A DNA stretch of 64,000 nt from Micromonospora sp. NBC_01813 (GCF_035917335.1 NZ_CP109067.1:4029001-4093000), one strand, 5' to 3'. Shown: positions 46,413 through 56,083, counted from the stretch's first letter. Notes: a model not told the origin generated them from the letters alone. Translations and numbers: made by a program.

Positions 46413-47054
46413 TCAGGCCTGAGCCGCCTCGACCGGCTGCTCGACGGTGCCTTCCTCGCCCGCCGGCTCCTCGGTCTCCACGCCGGCCTCGGCGTCGAGC
46501 TGCTCGGCGGTCGGCGCCCCGGAGATGACGACGAGCACCGTCGTCGGGTCGACGATCAGCTCGACGCCCTCCGGCAGCTTCACGTCGCCGGCGGTGATGT
46601 GCGCGCCCGCCTCCAGGCCCTCGATCGAGACCTCCAGCGACTCCGGCAGCCGGGTCGCGTCGGCACTCACCGACAGGGTGTCGTTCTCGTGCATGACCAG
46701 GGTGTTGCGGGCTGCCTCACCGACCAGCTGCACCGGCACGTCCACGGTGACCTTCTCGCCGCGACGGACCAGCAGCAGGTCGACGTGCTCGAAGGTGTCC
46801 TTGATCGGGTCCCGCTGGATCGCCTTGGTCAGCGCGAGCGCCTGGGTGCCGTCGGTGATGTCGATGGTGAACAGTTGGTTGGCGCCACCGTGGCGAATCG
46901 CGGCGGCGAACTCACGCGCGGGCAACGCGATGTGCTTGGGCTTCTCGCCGTGGCCGTACAGCACGGCGGGCACCTTGCCGGCCCGACGGGTACGACGGGC
47001 ACCGCCCTTGCCGAACTCGGTGCGGGGCTCGGCGCTGATTTTTACCTCGGACAC
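46413..47054 (-). CDS. rplY: 50S ribosomal protein L25/general stress protein Ctc
   Basis: 213 residues from GTG 47054. The L25 domain is EVKISAEPRTEFGKGGARRT, GKVPAVLYGHGEKPKHIALP; the longer CTC-type C-terminal beta domain and an acidic Glu/Ala tail follow. It binds 5S rRNA. AGGAG precedes the start. It lies between prs and pth as in many actinomycetes. Confidence 0.93.
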   Translation of the reverse strand: MSEVKISAEPRTEFGKGGARRTRRAGKVPAVLYGHGEKPKHIALPAREFAAAIRHGGANQLFTIDITDGTQALALTKAIQRDPIKDTFEHVDLLLVRRGEKVTVDVPVQLVGEAARNTLVMHENDTLSVSADATRLPESLEVSIEGLEAGAHITAGDVKLPEGVELIVDPTTVLVVISGAPTAEQLDAEAGVETEEPAGEEGTVEQPVEAAQA

Positions 47055-47313
47055 GGGAGTACTCCTGGAAGTTTGGCAGTGCGTGCGGGGGAACCTGATC
47101 CGGCTCCGGAGAGTCGGACGCGATGTCAGCGGTGCCGGGCGAAGGGGCACGCGGGGCGCTCGTCCAATGGGCAGTGCCCGGAGCACCGCGTCGATCACGG
47201 TGCTTCCGTGCGGCAGCGCTTGGTCAGCAGCGGCCCGCAGGGCACCCTCGCCGTGGCAACCGCACTAGTCTACCCGAGGCAGATGATCACGTTCAGGCAG
47301 TCCCCGGCTCAGC

Positions 47314-48294
47314 TCAGCTGAGCCCGCCGAACAGTGTGGTCACCGAACCGTCGTCGAACACCTCGCGGATCGCCCGCGCCAGCAGCGGCGCGATCGACAG
47401 CACGGTCAGCTTGTCCAGCTGCTTCTCCGCCGGCAACGGCAACGTGTTGGTCACCACCACCTCGCTGATCCGACTGTTCTTCAGCCGCTCGGTGGCCGGG
47501 TCCGACAACAGCGCGTGGGTGGCCGCCACCGCGATGTCGGAGGCGCCCGCCTCGTAGAGGATCTCCGCCGCCTTGATGATCGTCCCGCCGGTGTCGATCA
47601 TGTCGTCGACGATCAGGCAGACCCGGCCCTCGACGTCGCCGACCACCCGGTTCGCCACCACCTGGTTGGGCTTGAGCGGGTCCCGCGTCTTGTGGATGAA
47701 GGCGAGCGGGCAGCCGCCGAGCCGGTCGGTCCACCGCTCGGCGACCCGTACCCGGCCGGAATCGGGCGCGACCACGGTCATCGGCCGGCCGGCGAAGCGC
47801 TCCTCCACGTAGCTGGCCAGGATGCCCATCGCGAACAGGTGGTCGACCGGCCCGTCGAAGAATCCCTGGATCTGCGCGGTGTGCAGGTCGACGGTGAGGA
47901 TCCGGTCGGCGCCCGCGGTCCGCAGCAGGTCGGCGATCAGCCGGGCCGAGATCGGCTCCCGGCCGCGGTGCTTCTTGTCCTGGCGGGCGTACGGGTAGAA
48001 CGGCAGCACCACGGTGATCCGCTTGGCCGAGCCCCGCTTGAGCGCGTCGACCATGATCAGTGTTTCCATCACCCACCGGTTGACCCCGTGGGTGATCGAC
48101 TGGACGACGAAGGCGTCCGAGCCGCGTACCGACTCCTTGAACCGGACGAAGATCTCACCGTTGGCGAACTCGTACGAGTCGGTCGGGGTGGGCGCGACGC
48201 CGAGCACCTCGCCGATCTCCTGGGCCAGCTCGGGAGATCCCCGGCCGGAGAAAAGCATGAGGCTCTTGCGGTTCTCGGCGACGATGCTGCCCAT
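47314..48294 (-). CDS. prs: ribose-phosphate pyrophosphokinase
   Basis: 326 residues. LMLFSGRGSPELAQEIGEVL, FANGEIFVRFKESVRGSDAF, VVLPFYPYARQDKKHRGREP (ATP/ribose-5-phosphate flexible loop) and VCLIVDDMIDTGGTIIKAAE (PRPP binding) are full Prs signatures. It makes PRPP for nucleotides, His and Trp. It is 62 bp after glmU on the same strand. Confidence 0.96.
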   Translation of the reverse strand: MGSIVAENRKSLMLFSGRGSPELAQEIGEVLGVAPTPTDSYEFANGEIFVRFKESVRGSDAFVVQSITHGVNRWVMETLIMVDALKRGSAKRITVVLPFYPYARQDKKHRGREPISARLIADLLRTAGADRILTVDLHTAQIQGFFDGPVDHLFAMGILASYVEERFAGRPMTVVAPDSGRVRVAERWTDRLGGCPLAFIHKTRDPLKPNQVVANRVVGDVEGRVCLIVDDMIDTGGTIIKAAEILYEAGASDIAVAATHALLSDPATERLKNSRISEVVVTNTLPLPAEKQLDKLTVLSIAPLLARAIREVFDDGSVTTLFGGLS

Positions 48295-48356
48295 CGAGAC
48301 GTCTGCTCCCGTCAGGGTGATGCGGTCGCCGACCTGGTGGGTCGCACGCCGCTGGA

Positions 48357-49886
48357 CTAGTCAGTCGCAGTATCTCCCGGAACGGTGCCGCCAGCATCGT
48401 GATGGTGGGCTGCCTCACCACCAGCGGTCGCACTGGCCGCGGCCTCGACTGCCCTGGCAGCGGCGTCGGCGGCCCTGGCTGCGGCCTCGGCCGACGGGGT
48501 GCCGGGTCGGCGCGACCGCACCCAGCCGTCGACGTTCCGTTGGGCGGCCCGGGTGACGGCGAGGGCACCGGGCGGTACGTCGTTGGTGACCACGCTGCCC
48601 GCCCCGACGTACGCCCCCGCGCCGATCTCCACCGGGGCGACCAGAATGCTGTCGCAGCCCACGAAGGCGGCTTCACCGACCGTGGTCCGGCTCTTGCGGA
48701 CCCCGTCGTAGTTGACGACGATCGTCGCCGCGCCGATGTTCGCCCGGGCCCCGATCGTGGCGTCCCCGACGTAGCTCAGGTGCGGCACCTTGGCGCCGGG
48801 TCCGATCTGTGACTTCTTCACCTCGACGAAGGTGCCGACCTTGGCCCGCTCGGCGAGGTCGGCGTCCGGGCGCAGGTACGCGTACGGCCCGACGCTCGCC
48901 CCCGCGCCCACCCGAGCCTGTACGGCGTGCGAGCGCAGCACGGTGGCGCCCGCGCCGACGGTCGTGTCGACGAGGGTGACATCCGGCCCGACGGCCGCCC
49001 CGGCACCGACGGTGGTGCTGCCGCGCAGTTGGGTGTTCTGGTCGATCACCGCGTCGCGGTCGACGGTGACGGTCACGTCGATCCAGGTCGTCGCCGGGTC
49101 GAGGATGCTCACCCCGGCGCGCATCCAGCCCTCGTTGATCCGGTCGGCGAGCAGCCGACGCAGTCGGGACAGCTCCACCCGGTCGTTGCAGCCCAGCGTC
49201 TCGGTGACGTCGACGGCGACGTGTACGCCGACCGGGGCACCGGCGGCGGCGAGCAGACCGACGGCGTCGGTCAGGTACTCCTCGCCCTGGTCGTTGTCGG
49301 TGGAGAGCTTGCCGAGCGCGTCGCGCAGCCCGGCCGCGTCGAAGGCGTAGATGCCGGCGTTGATCTGGCGGATCCGGCGCTGTTCGGCGGTGGCGTCGCG
49401 CTCCTCGACGATGCGCTCCAGGCCGCCGGTCGAGTCCCGGATGATCCGGCCGAGACCGGTCGGGTCGGCGACCTCGGCGGTCAGCACGGTCGCCGCCGCA
49501 CCGGCCGACTCGTGCGCGTCGATCAGGCTCGCCACCGTCTCCGGGCGCAGCAGCGGCACGTCGCCGTTGAGCACGACCACCGTGCCGCTGGCTTCGGGGG
49601 CGGCCGCCATCGCCAGGCGTACGGCGTGCCCGGTGCCGTGCTGCTCGGCCTGCAGGACCGGCACCGCCGCCGGGGCGATCTCCGACAGATGGGCGGTGAC
49701 CTGCTCGGCCCGGTGCCCGACGACGACCAGGGTGCGGTCGGCGGCGGCGGCGGACGCGGCGGTGAGCACGTGCCCGACCAGGGTCCGGCCGAGCAGCGGG
49801 TGCAACACCTTGGGAAGATCGGACTTCATCCGCTTGCCTTCGCCAGCGGCGAGGACGACCACGGTACGGGACCGGGGCTGGATCAC
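48357..49886 (-). CDS. glmU: bifunctional GlmU (N-acetyltransferase / uridyltransferase)
   Basis: 509 residues. N-terminal pyrophosphorylase: VVVLAAGEGKRMKSDLPKVL and NGDVPLLRP. C-terminal left-handed beta helix of hexapeptide repeats (VGAGAAVGPDVTLVDTTVGA) with VEVKKSQIGPGAKVPHLSYV and NYDGVRKSRTTVGEAAFVGC. It makes UDP-GlcNAc for cell wall. An Ala-rich tail of about 50 residues with HHHD extends beyond the usual end. Start is GTG 49886 after GGGAG. Confidence 0.95.
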   Translation of the reverse strand: MIQPRSRTVVVLAAGEGKRMKSDLPKVLHPLLGRTLVGHVLTAASAAAADRTLVVVGHRAEQVTAHLSEIAPAAVPVLQAEQHGTGHAVRLAMAAAPEASGTVVVLNGDVPLLRPETVASLIDAHESAGAAATVLTAEVADPTGLGRIIRDSTGGLERIVEERDATAEQRRIRQINAGIYAFDAAGLRDALGKLSTDNDQGEEYLTDAVGLLAAAGAPVGVHVAVDVTETLGCNDRVELSRLRRLLADRINEGWMRAGVSILDPATTWIDVTVTVDRDAVIDQNTQLRGSTTVGAGAAVGPDVTLVDTTVGAGATVLRSHAVQARVGAGASVGPYAYLRPDADLAERAKVGTFVEVKKSQIGPGAKVPHLSYVGDATIGARANIGAATIVVNYDGVRKSRTTVGEAAFVGCDSILVAPVEIGAGAYVGAGSVVTNDVPPGALAVTRAAQRNVDGWVRSRRPGTPSAEAAARAADAAARAVEAAASATAGGEAAHHHDAGGTVPGDTATD

Positions 49887-49976
49887 GAGAAATGCTCCCG
49901 TCAGGGCGGCGGCGCTTCGGCTTGACCGGACGAGACACTCAACGTCGCGACAGCGAGGCTGAACGTCACGGGAAGC

Positions 49977-50047
49977 TCGGCCGCTAGGACTCGAACCTAG
50001 AATATCGGGACCAAAACCCGAGGTGTTGCCAATTACACCACGGCCGA
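49977..50047 (-). tRNA. tRNA-Gln (anticodon TTG)
   Basis: On the minus strand the 71-base cloverleaf has a 7-bp acceptor TCGGCCG/CGGCCGA, a D arm around GTGTAATTGGCAACAC, an anticodon stem TCGGG/CCCGA with loop TTTTGGT (anticodon TTG, codon CAA) and a T arm CTAGGTTCGAGTCCTAG. CCA is not encoded. It lies upstream of glmU. Confidence 0.93.
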
Positions 50048-50118
50048 TCGGGCAACCCGCACAGCTTATCGTGCCGCAGCCGATCTCAGCGCACCGCCGT
50101 CGCCCGGACCGTAGAAAA

Positions 50119-50157
50119 CTACGCCTCCGTAGGTTACGGTGACGTAGGCGTAAGTTT
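50119..50157. promoter_or_regulatory. inverted repeat upstream of the desaturase gene
   Basis: TACGCCT (50120-50126) and AGGCGTA (50146-50152) are exact inverse complements, flanked by similar AAAACTACGCC and GGCGTAAGTTT, with CGTAGG twice inside. It is about 80 bp before the desaturase start and may be the operator for the TetR protein encoded downstream. Confidence 0.5.
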
Positions 50158-50233
50158 CCGATCTTCACCGCTAGCGCAACGGCTCTGAACGCCCCCGGCG
50201 CACGCGGTCGAACCGTCACCGCTGTGAGGTGCC

Positions 50234-51205
50234 ATGTCCACCGCTCTGCTCGAACCGCCACAGGCCACCCCCGGACCCGCCCCCAAGCCACTGACCGTCG
50301 GCAAGCAGTCGCCCGGCATCCTGATCGCGCTCGGGGCATTCGTGATCATCCCCTTCCTCGCGGTCATCGCCGCCGTTCCGGTCGCCTGGGGCGGCTGGCT
50401 GGGCTGGTCGGATGTGATCATCGGGCTGGTCTTCTACGTGGTCGCCGGGCTGGGCATCACCGTCGGGTTCCACCGCTACTTCACCCACAACTCGTTCAAG
50501 GCGAAGCGCTGGCTGCGGATCACCCTGGCGGTCGCCGGCTCGCTGGCCATCGAAGGCAACGTGATCCAGTGGGTCGCCGACCACCGGCGGCACCACGCCT
50601 TCTCCGACGTCGAGGGCGACCCGCACTCGCCGTGGCGGTTCGGCCCGAGCGTCTGGGGCCTCACCAAGGGCCTGTTCTACGCCCACATGGGCTGGCTGTT
50701 CCACCGCGACCTCACCAACCAGGAGCGCTTCACCCCCGACCTGCTCGCCGACAAGGACATGCGGCGCCTCGACAAGCTCTTCCCGGTGCTCGTCGTGGTC
50801 ACCATGGTCTCCCCGGCACTGATCGGCGGCCTGGTCACCTGGTCCTGGCAGGGCGCGTTGACCGCGTTCTTCTGGGCCGGTCTGGTCCGGGTGGCGCTGC
50901 TGCACCACATCACCTGGTCGATCAACTCGGTCTGCCACGTCTACGGTGAGCGCCCCTTCGAGGTCCGCCAGGGCGACAAGGCGTCCAACTTCTGGCCGCT
51001 GGCGATCCTCTCCTTCGGGGAGAGCTGGCACAACCTGCACCACGCCGACCCGACCTGCGCCCGGCACGGGGTGCTGCGCGGACAGATCGACATCTCGGCA
51101 CGGGTGATCTGGCTGCTGGAGAAGACCGGCGCCGCCTCGAACGTGCGCTGGCCGAAGCCGGAACGAATCGCCGCCAAGCGCGTCAAGGCGGTCACCGAAG
51201 CCTGA
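50234..51205 (+). CDS. acyl-CoA/fatty acid desaturase
   Basis: 323 residues. Three histidine boxes bind the di-iron centre: GFHRYFTHNSF, DHRRHHAFSD and SWHNLHHADP. Four membrane helices lie between them. It is a delta-9 type stearoyl-CoA desaturase relative that introduces a double bond and so raises membrane fluidity. The ATG at 50234 follows GTGAGGTG. It is followed 53 bp downstream by a TetR gene that likely regulates it. Confidence 0.92.
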   Translation: MSTALLEPPQATPGPAPKPLTVGKQSPGILIALGAFVIIPFLAVIAAVPVAWGGWLGWSDVIIGLVFYVVAGLGITVGFHRYFTHNSFKAKRWLRITLAVAGSLAIEGNVIQWVADHRRHHAFSDVEGDPHSPWRFGPSVWGLTKGLFYAHMGWLFHRDLTNQERFTPDLLADKDMRRLDKLFPVLVVVTMVSPALIGGLVTWSWQGALTAFFWAGLVRVALLHHITWSINSVCHVYGERPFEVRQGDKASNFWPLAILSFGESWHNLHHADPTCARHGVLRGQIDISARVIWLLEKTGAASNVRWPKPERIAAKRVKAVTEA

Positions 51206-51258
51206 TCCGGACGGTGCCGGGCAACTGTCCGGTAGCCCGGCACTGGCAGGATGGCCAA

Positions 51259-51984
51259 GTGACTGACAATCCGATCACCAACGGTGACGCCGCGCGGGGT
51301 CCGACAGCCGCGCCGACACCGACGCCGGCGCCGCCACCACGACCGGCGGCGCCGGCCAAACCCAGTTCGCGGGTACGCATGTCAGCCGCGCAACGGCGCG
51401 AGCAGCTGATCACCATCGGCCGGCAACTCTTCGCCGAACGCGGATTCGACGCCACCTCGATCGAGGAGGTCGCCTCCCGGGCGAAGGTCTCCAAGCCCGT
51501 CATCTACGAACACTTCGGCGGCAAGGAAGGGCTGTACGCGGTCGTCGTCGACCGCGAGGTCCGCGCCCTGCTCGACCGGATCACCAATGCGCTCACCGCC
51601 GGACACCCGCGTGAGCTGCTGGAACAGGCCGCGCTGGCGCTGCTGGACTACATCGAGACGGAGACGGCCGGCTTCCGGGTGCTGGTCCGGGAGTCACCGG
51701 TGCTCTCCGCCGCCGGCAACTTCTCCAGCGTGATGAACGACGTGGCACACCAGGTGGAACACATCCTCGGCGCCGAGTTCAAGAGCCGCGGCTACGATCC
51801 CAAACTCGCCGAGCTCTACTCGCAGGCGTTGGTCGGCATGGTCGCGCTGACCGGGCGCTGGTGGCTCGAGGTACGCAAGCCACGCAAGGAGACCGTCGCC
51901 GCCCACCTGGTCAATCTCTCCTGGAACGGCCTGTCCCACCTGGAGGCCAAGCCCACCCTGCTGACCCGGCAGCGCGAACGCTGA
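51259..51984 (+). CDS. TetR-family transcriptional regulator
   Basis: 241 residues. A disordered Pro/Thr/Ala-rich leader of about 40 residues precedes the TetR HTH: RREQLITIGRQLFAERGFDA, TSIEEVASRAKVSKPVIYEH, FGGKEGLYAVVVDREV. The helical ligand domain follows. By position it probably controls the upstream desaturase gene, perhaps sensing acyl-CoA; this is inference. Confidence 0.9.
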   Translation: MTDNPITNGDAARGPTAAPTPTPAPPPRPAAPAKPSSRVRMSAAQRREQLITIGRQLFAERGFDATSIEEVASRAKVSKPVIYEHFGGKEGLYAVVVDREVRALLDRITNALTAGHPRELLEQAALALLDYIETETAGFRVLVRESPVLSAAGNFSSVMNDVAHQVEHILGAEFKSRGYDPKLAELYSQALVGMVALTGRWWLEVRKPRKETVAAHLVNLSWNGLSHLEAKPTLLTRQRER

Positions 51985-52009
51985 CCCGGTTGGCCCGCCG
52001 GGCCGCCGG

Positions 52010-52495
52010 TCATCGGTGGGCCTGTTGTCGCGCCGGCTGCTCGACCCCCCGGCGGTAGCGTTTGCCCGTATCGGCCTCGTCGACCGGCCCCACCTTGTCG
52101 TACAGACCGGTGGCCAGGAAGATCAGGCCGAACAGCAGCGACACGACCACCGTCGACATCGAGAAGTTCAAGAAGTTGGCGTCCGTACGCAGCAGGGCCA
52201 TCATCAACAGTCCGGTCACCATGAAGACCACCGAAATGGTGAGATTGGCGAAATGCCCGGCCTGGCCGCCGATGATGGCGCCGATCAGGATCAGCCCGCC
52301 GTAGCCGATCGAGGCGATCGAGAACGCCAGGTTGGTGCGCAGCCCGAGCACCCAGACGTCGTCGCGGGCGAAGAGCGGCTCACCCCAGGTGGCGAGCGTT
52401 CCGGCGATGCCGAAGACCAGGACGTACAGGCCGGTCAGCCCGGCGATGGTGCGGTAGAGCGGTCGCAGCGGATGGTTGACCGGAATGTGCACCAT
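52010..52495 (-). CDS. DUF4383 membrane protein
   Basis: 161 residues with four membrane helices: AGLTGLYVLVFGIAGTLATW, ASIGYGGLILIGAIIGGQAG, LTISVVFMVTGLLMMALLRT and VVVSLLFGLIFLATGLYDKV. NHPLRPLYR at the start and RTDANFLNFSMST are DUF4383 hallmarks. Function unknown. A paralogue lies 144 bp upstream on the same strand. Confidence 0.85.
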   Translation of the reverse strand: MVHIPVNHPLRPLYRTIAGLTGLYVLVFGIAGTLATWGEPLFARDDVWVLGLRTNLAFSIASIGYGGLILIGAIIGGQAGHFANLTISVVFMVTGLLMMALLRTDANFLNFSMSTVVVSLLFGLIFLATGLYDKVGPVDEADTGKRYRRGVEQPARQQAHR

Positions 52496-52639
52496 GGCGG
52501 CTGCTCCTGTCGCGGACCCTGGCCCGCGACAGGTACGCGGGCACCCATCTGCGGATTCTCACCCGGGGAGCGGACCGGGCGCAGCAGAACCGGCAGTTGG
52601 GCGGCCGTGCGGCGGAGCCAGCAGTCGTGGGGAGCCCGG

Positions 52640-53095
52640 TCAGAGCACCAGCCGGCCGTCCCGCCAGGCCTTGGCCTCTTCCTCGCTGCCCATCTTGCCG
52701 TACATGCCGGCCATCAGCAGGACCAGACCGATGGTCATGACGACCACGCAGGTGCTGACCGTGAAGTTGAGGAAGTTGGCGTCGGTCCGCAGCACGGCCA
52801 GCTCGGCCAGGCTCAACGCCATCAATGCCCAGGCCAGGGCCTTGTTGATCGCCGTGTCGATGTTGCGGCCGAGCCCGACCCCGGCCAGCACGATCACCCC
52901 CAGCAGCAGGCACAACGCCGAGAAGCCGAGGTTGGCACCCTGACCGAGCACCCGCGTGTCGTCCTGCGCGAACGGCGCGTCGCCGAGGGTGGTGGCGACC
53001 CCGAGCACTCCGAAGATGGCCAGGTAGAGGCCGGTCAACGCGGCGATCGCCCGGTAGATCGGCCGGGCCGGGTGGTTCACGGGGGTGTGCGACAT
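52640..53095 (-). CDS. DUF4383 membrane protein (paralogue)
   Basis: 151 residues, clearly related to the neighbour at 52010: SHTPVNHPARPIYRAIAALT, helices LYLAIFGVLGVATTLGDAPF and LGFSALCLLLGVIVLAGVGL, and RTDANFLNFTVSTCVVVMTI. Start is ATG 53095. The pair probably arose by tandem duplication. Function unknown. Confidence 0.85.
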   Translation of the reverse strand: MSHTPVNHPARPIYRAIAALTGLYLAIFGVLGVATTLGDAPFAQDDTRVLGQGANLGFSALCLLLGVIVLAGVGLGRNIDTAINKALAWALMALSLAELAVLRTDANFLNFTVSTCVVVMTIGLVLLMAGMYGKMGSEEEAKAWRDGRLVL

Positions 53096-53207
53096 GGGGT
53101 CTGTCTCCAACGCCGGACGGGAGGTGGTCGCCGACGATTGTCGCTCATCGGTCCCGGCCAGCGGCGGGTGGCCCTGCCTCGGCGAGGCCTGGCTCACCAG
53201 CCCGGGA

Positions 53208-55070
53208 TCAGTCCACCTGCTCGGCTAGCGCCAGCCACTCCTCCTCGACGCGGCCACGCTGCGCCTGCACCTCGCGCAGCCGCGCGTCCAGCTCGGCGAG
53301 CCGGCTGAAGTCGGTGGCGTGCCGGGCAAGTTCCTCGTGCAGCGCGGACTCCTGCTGGTCCAGTTTGCCGACCTGGCGTTCCAGCCGGGCCAGCTCCTTG
53401 CGGGCCGCCCGCACATCGCCGGCGGACAATCCGCCACCGGCCTCCCCTGTCGCGCCGCCAGCGGCCGAGCCAGCTGCGCCGGCCGCCGAACCAACTGCGC
53501 CCGCCGCCGAACCGGCACGGCCGGCGGCCGGAGCCGAGGCCGCCGCCGGGTCGGCCGCCGCTGCCCGCGACAGGTACTCGTCCACCCCGCCGACCAGGTG
53601 CACCAGCCGGCCGTCGCCGAACATGCCGTACACCTCGTCGGTCACCCGCTCGATCAGGTAGCGGTCGTGGCTGGCCACCACCAGGGTGCCCGGCCAGGAG
53701 TCGAGCAGGTCCTCCAACGCGGCCAGGGTGTCGGTGTCCAGGTCGTTGGTGGGCTCGTCGAACAGCAACACGTTCGGCTCGGCGGCGAGCAGCCGCAGCA
53801 GCTGCAGTCGGCGGCGTTCACCGCCGGACAGGTCACCCACCGGCGTCCAGAGCCGGCGGTCGGTGAAGCCGAACATCTCGGCGAACTGGGTGGCGGACAG
53901 CTCGCGGTCGCCGAAGATCACCCGGCGGGCGACCTCCTCGACCGCCTCCAGGACCCGCAGCTGGCCGGGCAGCTCGGCCAGCTCCTGGGACAGGAACGCC
54001 GCGCGGACCGTCGAACCGGTGAGCACCCGGCCCTGCTGCGGGGTCCGTGCCCCGGCCAGCAGCCGCAGCAGGGTCGTCTTACCGGCACCGTTGGCCCCGA
54101 CCACCGCGATCCGGTCACCCGGACCGATCCGCCAGGTCAACTCGTCGAGGATCAACTTCTCCCCGGCGTACGCGGTGACCTCCTCGAGTTCGTACACCTG
54201 CTTGCCGAGGCGGGTGGTGGCCAGCCGGTGCAGCGACACCGTGTCCCGGGGCGGCGGGACATCAGCGATCAACGCGTTCGCGGCGTCGATGCGGAACCGG
54301 GGCTTCGACGTACGCGCCGGCGGGCCGCGCCGCAGCCAGGCGATCTCCTTGCGGAGCAGGTTCTGCCGGCGGGCCTCGGTGGCCGCCGCCACCCGGTCCC
54401 GTTCGGCGCGGGCCAACGTCCAGGCGGCGAACCCGCCCTCGTACGCGCGGACCGTCTGGTCCACGACTTCCCAGGTGTCGGTGCAGACCTCGTCGAGGAA
54501 CCACCGGTCGTGGGTGACGACCACCAGCGCGCCACGTCGACGCTGCACCAGATGCTCGGCCAGCCAGGCGACGCCGGCCACGTCCAGGTGGTTCGTCGGC
54601 TCGTCGAGGATCAGCAGCTCGGCCGGGCGGATCAGCAGCGCGGCCAGGGCGATCCGCCGGCGTTCGCCACCGGACATCGGCCCGACCGGCTGGTCCAGCC
54701 CGAGGTACGGCATGCCGAGCCCGTCGAGCACCGACCGTACTCCGGCGTCGCCGGCCCATTCGTGCTCGGCGCCGAAGCCCTCGGCGAGCCAGGCGGTGCC
54801 GAGCACCACGTCGCGTACGGTGGCCTCACCGGCCAGGTTCAGCGACTGCGGCAACGCGGCGACCCGCAGGTCGCGGCGGTGGGTGACCCGCCCGGAGTCC
54901 GGCTCCTCGGCCTTGGTGAGCAGCCGCAGCAGCGTCGACTTGCCGGCTCCGTTGAGGCCGACGACGCCGATCCGGTCGCTGTCGTCCAGTCCCAGGGACA
55001 CCTCGGTGAGCAACTGACCTGCGGCACCGTAGCCCTTGGAGACCCGGTCCAGATTGACGATATTCACCAT
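53208..55070 (-). CDS. ABC-F family ATPase (Uup-like)
   Basis: 620 residues with two ABC domains and no membrane part. Walker A motifs: GVVGLNGAGKSTLLRLLTKA and AVVGANGAGKTTLLRLLAGA; signatures PMSGGERRRIALAALLI and LSGGERRRLQLLRLLA; Walker B LLILDEPTNHLD and VLLFDEPTNDLD. A low-complexity Ala/Gly linker (SAAGAVGSAAGAAGSAAGG) leads to a C-terminal coiled coil, as in Uup. Such proteins act on ribosomes. ATG 55070 or GTG 55067 may be used. Confidence 0.92.
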   Translation of the reverse strand: MVNIVNLDRVSKGYGAAGQLLTEVSLGLDDSDRIGVVGLNGAGKSTLLRLLTKAEEPDSGRVTHRRDLRVAALPQSLNLAGEATVRDVVLGTAWLAEGFGAEHEWAGDAGVRSVLDGLGMPYLGLDQPVGPMSGGERRRIALAALLIRPAELLILDEPTNHLDVAGVAWLAEHLVQRRRGALVVVTHDRWFLDEVCTDTWEVVDQTVRAYEGGFAAWTLARAERDRVAAATEARRQNLLRKEIAWLRRGPPARTSKPRFRIDAANALIADVPPPRDTVSLHRLATTRLGKQVYELEEVTAYAGEKLILDELTWRIGPGDRIAVVGANGAGKTTLLRLLAGARTPQQGRVLTGSTVRAAFLSQELAELPGQLRVLEAVEEVARRVIFGDRELSATQFAEMFGFTDRRLWTPVGDLSGGERRRLQLLRLLAAEPNVLLFDEPTNDLDTDTLAALEDLLDSWPGTLVVASHDRYLIERVTDEVYGMFGDGRLVHLVGGVDEYLSRAAAADPAAASAPAAGRAGSAAGAVGSAAGAAGSAAGGATGEAGGGLSAGDVRAARKELARLERQVGKLDQQESALHEELARHATDFSRLAELDARLREVQAQRGRVEEEWLALAEQVD

Positions 55071-55126
55071 GCTCCGAGGTTTGTTCACCGTGTGCTGAGG
55101 TCCAGGCCGACCGGTGGTCGACTCGA

Positions 55127-56083
55127 TCAGGTTAGCCGGGCACCGGCCACGGCCCCGTTCGCGAGGTGCACGGCCCGGCAGACGTCGGCGGCGTCGAGGG
55201 CCTGCGCCACGGTCTGCGCGGTGCCCGCGTCCGGGGCGAGGAACACGCAGGTGGGGCCGGATCCGGAAACGAGTCCGGCCAACGCTCCAGCGGCCACTCC
55301 GGCGTCGAGGACCTTGGTGAGTGCCGGACGCAGCGACAGCGCCGCCGGCTGCAGGTCGTTGCCGAGCGCGCCGGCCAGCACCTGCGGATCCCGCTGGCGT
55401 AGCGCGGTGAGCAGTTCGTCGGCCGGGCCGACCGGTGGCGGTGCCGCGCCGACGGCCCGCAGCCGGTCCAGCTCCGCGTAGACCTGCGGGGTGGACAGGC
55501 CGCCGTCGGCGACCGCCACCACCCAGTGCCAGGTGGTGGGTCGGGCCAGCACCGGGCTGACCGATTCACCCCGCCCGGTGCCGACCGCGGTGCCGCCGTG
55601 CAGCAGGAACGGCACGTCCGAGCCGAGGCCGGCGGCGAGCACGGCCAGCTCGTCGCGGGACAGCCCGATCCCCCACAGTTCGTCGCAGGCGACCAGCGCG
55701 GCGGCGGCGTCGGCGCTGCCGCCGGCCAACCCGCCGGCCAGCGGGATCGTCTTGCGCAGGTGCAGCCGGGCGTGGGCCGGCACCCGGGCGTGGGTGGCCA
55801 ACGCGCGGGCCGCGCGCAGCACCAGGTTGGAGTCGTCCAACGCCAGCTCGCCGGTGCCTTCGCCGTCCATGGTCAGGGTCAGGGTGTCGGCGCGTCGGGC
55901 GGTCAGCTCGTCGTAGAGCCCGATCGCGTGGTAGACGGTGCTGATCTCGTGGTAGCCGTCGGGACGCAGCGGGCCGACCGCCAACCGAAGGTTGATCTTG
56001 GCGGGCACCCGTACCTTGACCGATCCGCGGGCACCGCGGCGGGAACGCTCGTCATCGTCGCCCGGCCGCCATGCCTCGGTCAC
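55127..56083 (-). CDS. ispE: 4-diphosphocytidyl-2-C-methyl-D-erythritol kinase
   Basis: 318 residues of the GHMP family: VRVPAKINLRLAVGPLRPDG, the ATP loop PLAGGLAGGSADAAAALVAC, GLGSDVPFLLHGGTAVGTGR and VSGSGPTCVFLAPD. It phosphorylates CDP-methylerythritol in the MEP isoprenoid pathway. The rsmA-ispE-ABC-F order is typical of actinobacteria. GTG 56083 was used; a shorter start at SVKVRV is possible. Confidence 0.93.
   Translation of the reverse strand: MTEAWRPGDDDERSRRGARGSVKVRVPAKINLRLAVGPLRPDGYHEISTVYHAIGLYDELTARRADTLTLTMDGEGTGELALDDSNLVLRAARALATHARVPAHARLHLRKTIPLAGGLAGGSADAAAALVACDELWGIGLSRDELAVLAAGLGSDVPFLLHGGTAVGTGRGESVSPVLARPTTWHWVVAVADGGLSTPQVYAELDRLRAVGAAPPPVGPADELLTALRQRDPQVLAGALGNDLQPAALSLRPALTKVLDAGVAAGALAGLVSGSGPTCVFLAPDAGTAQTVAQALDAADVCRAVHLANGAVAGARLT

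Noticed and set aside
48399-49962. Plus-strand frames opposite glmU
   Set aside because: Low-complexity shadow translations of a clear bifunctional GlmU gene.
53430-53560. GC-rich repeat in the ABC-F gene as a CRISPR or satellite array
   Set aside because: It is a short Ala/Gly codon repeat within the coding frame, forming a protein linker, with no regular spacers.
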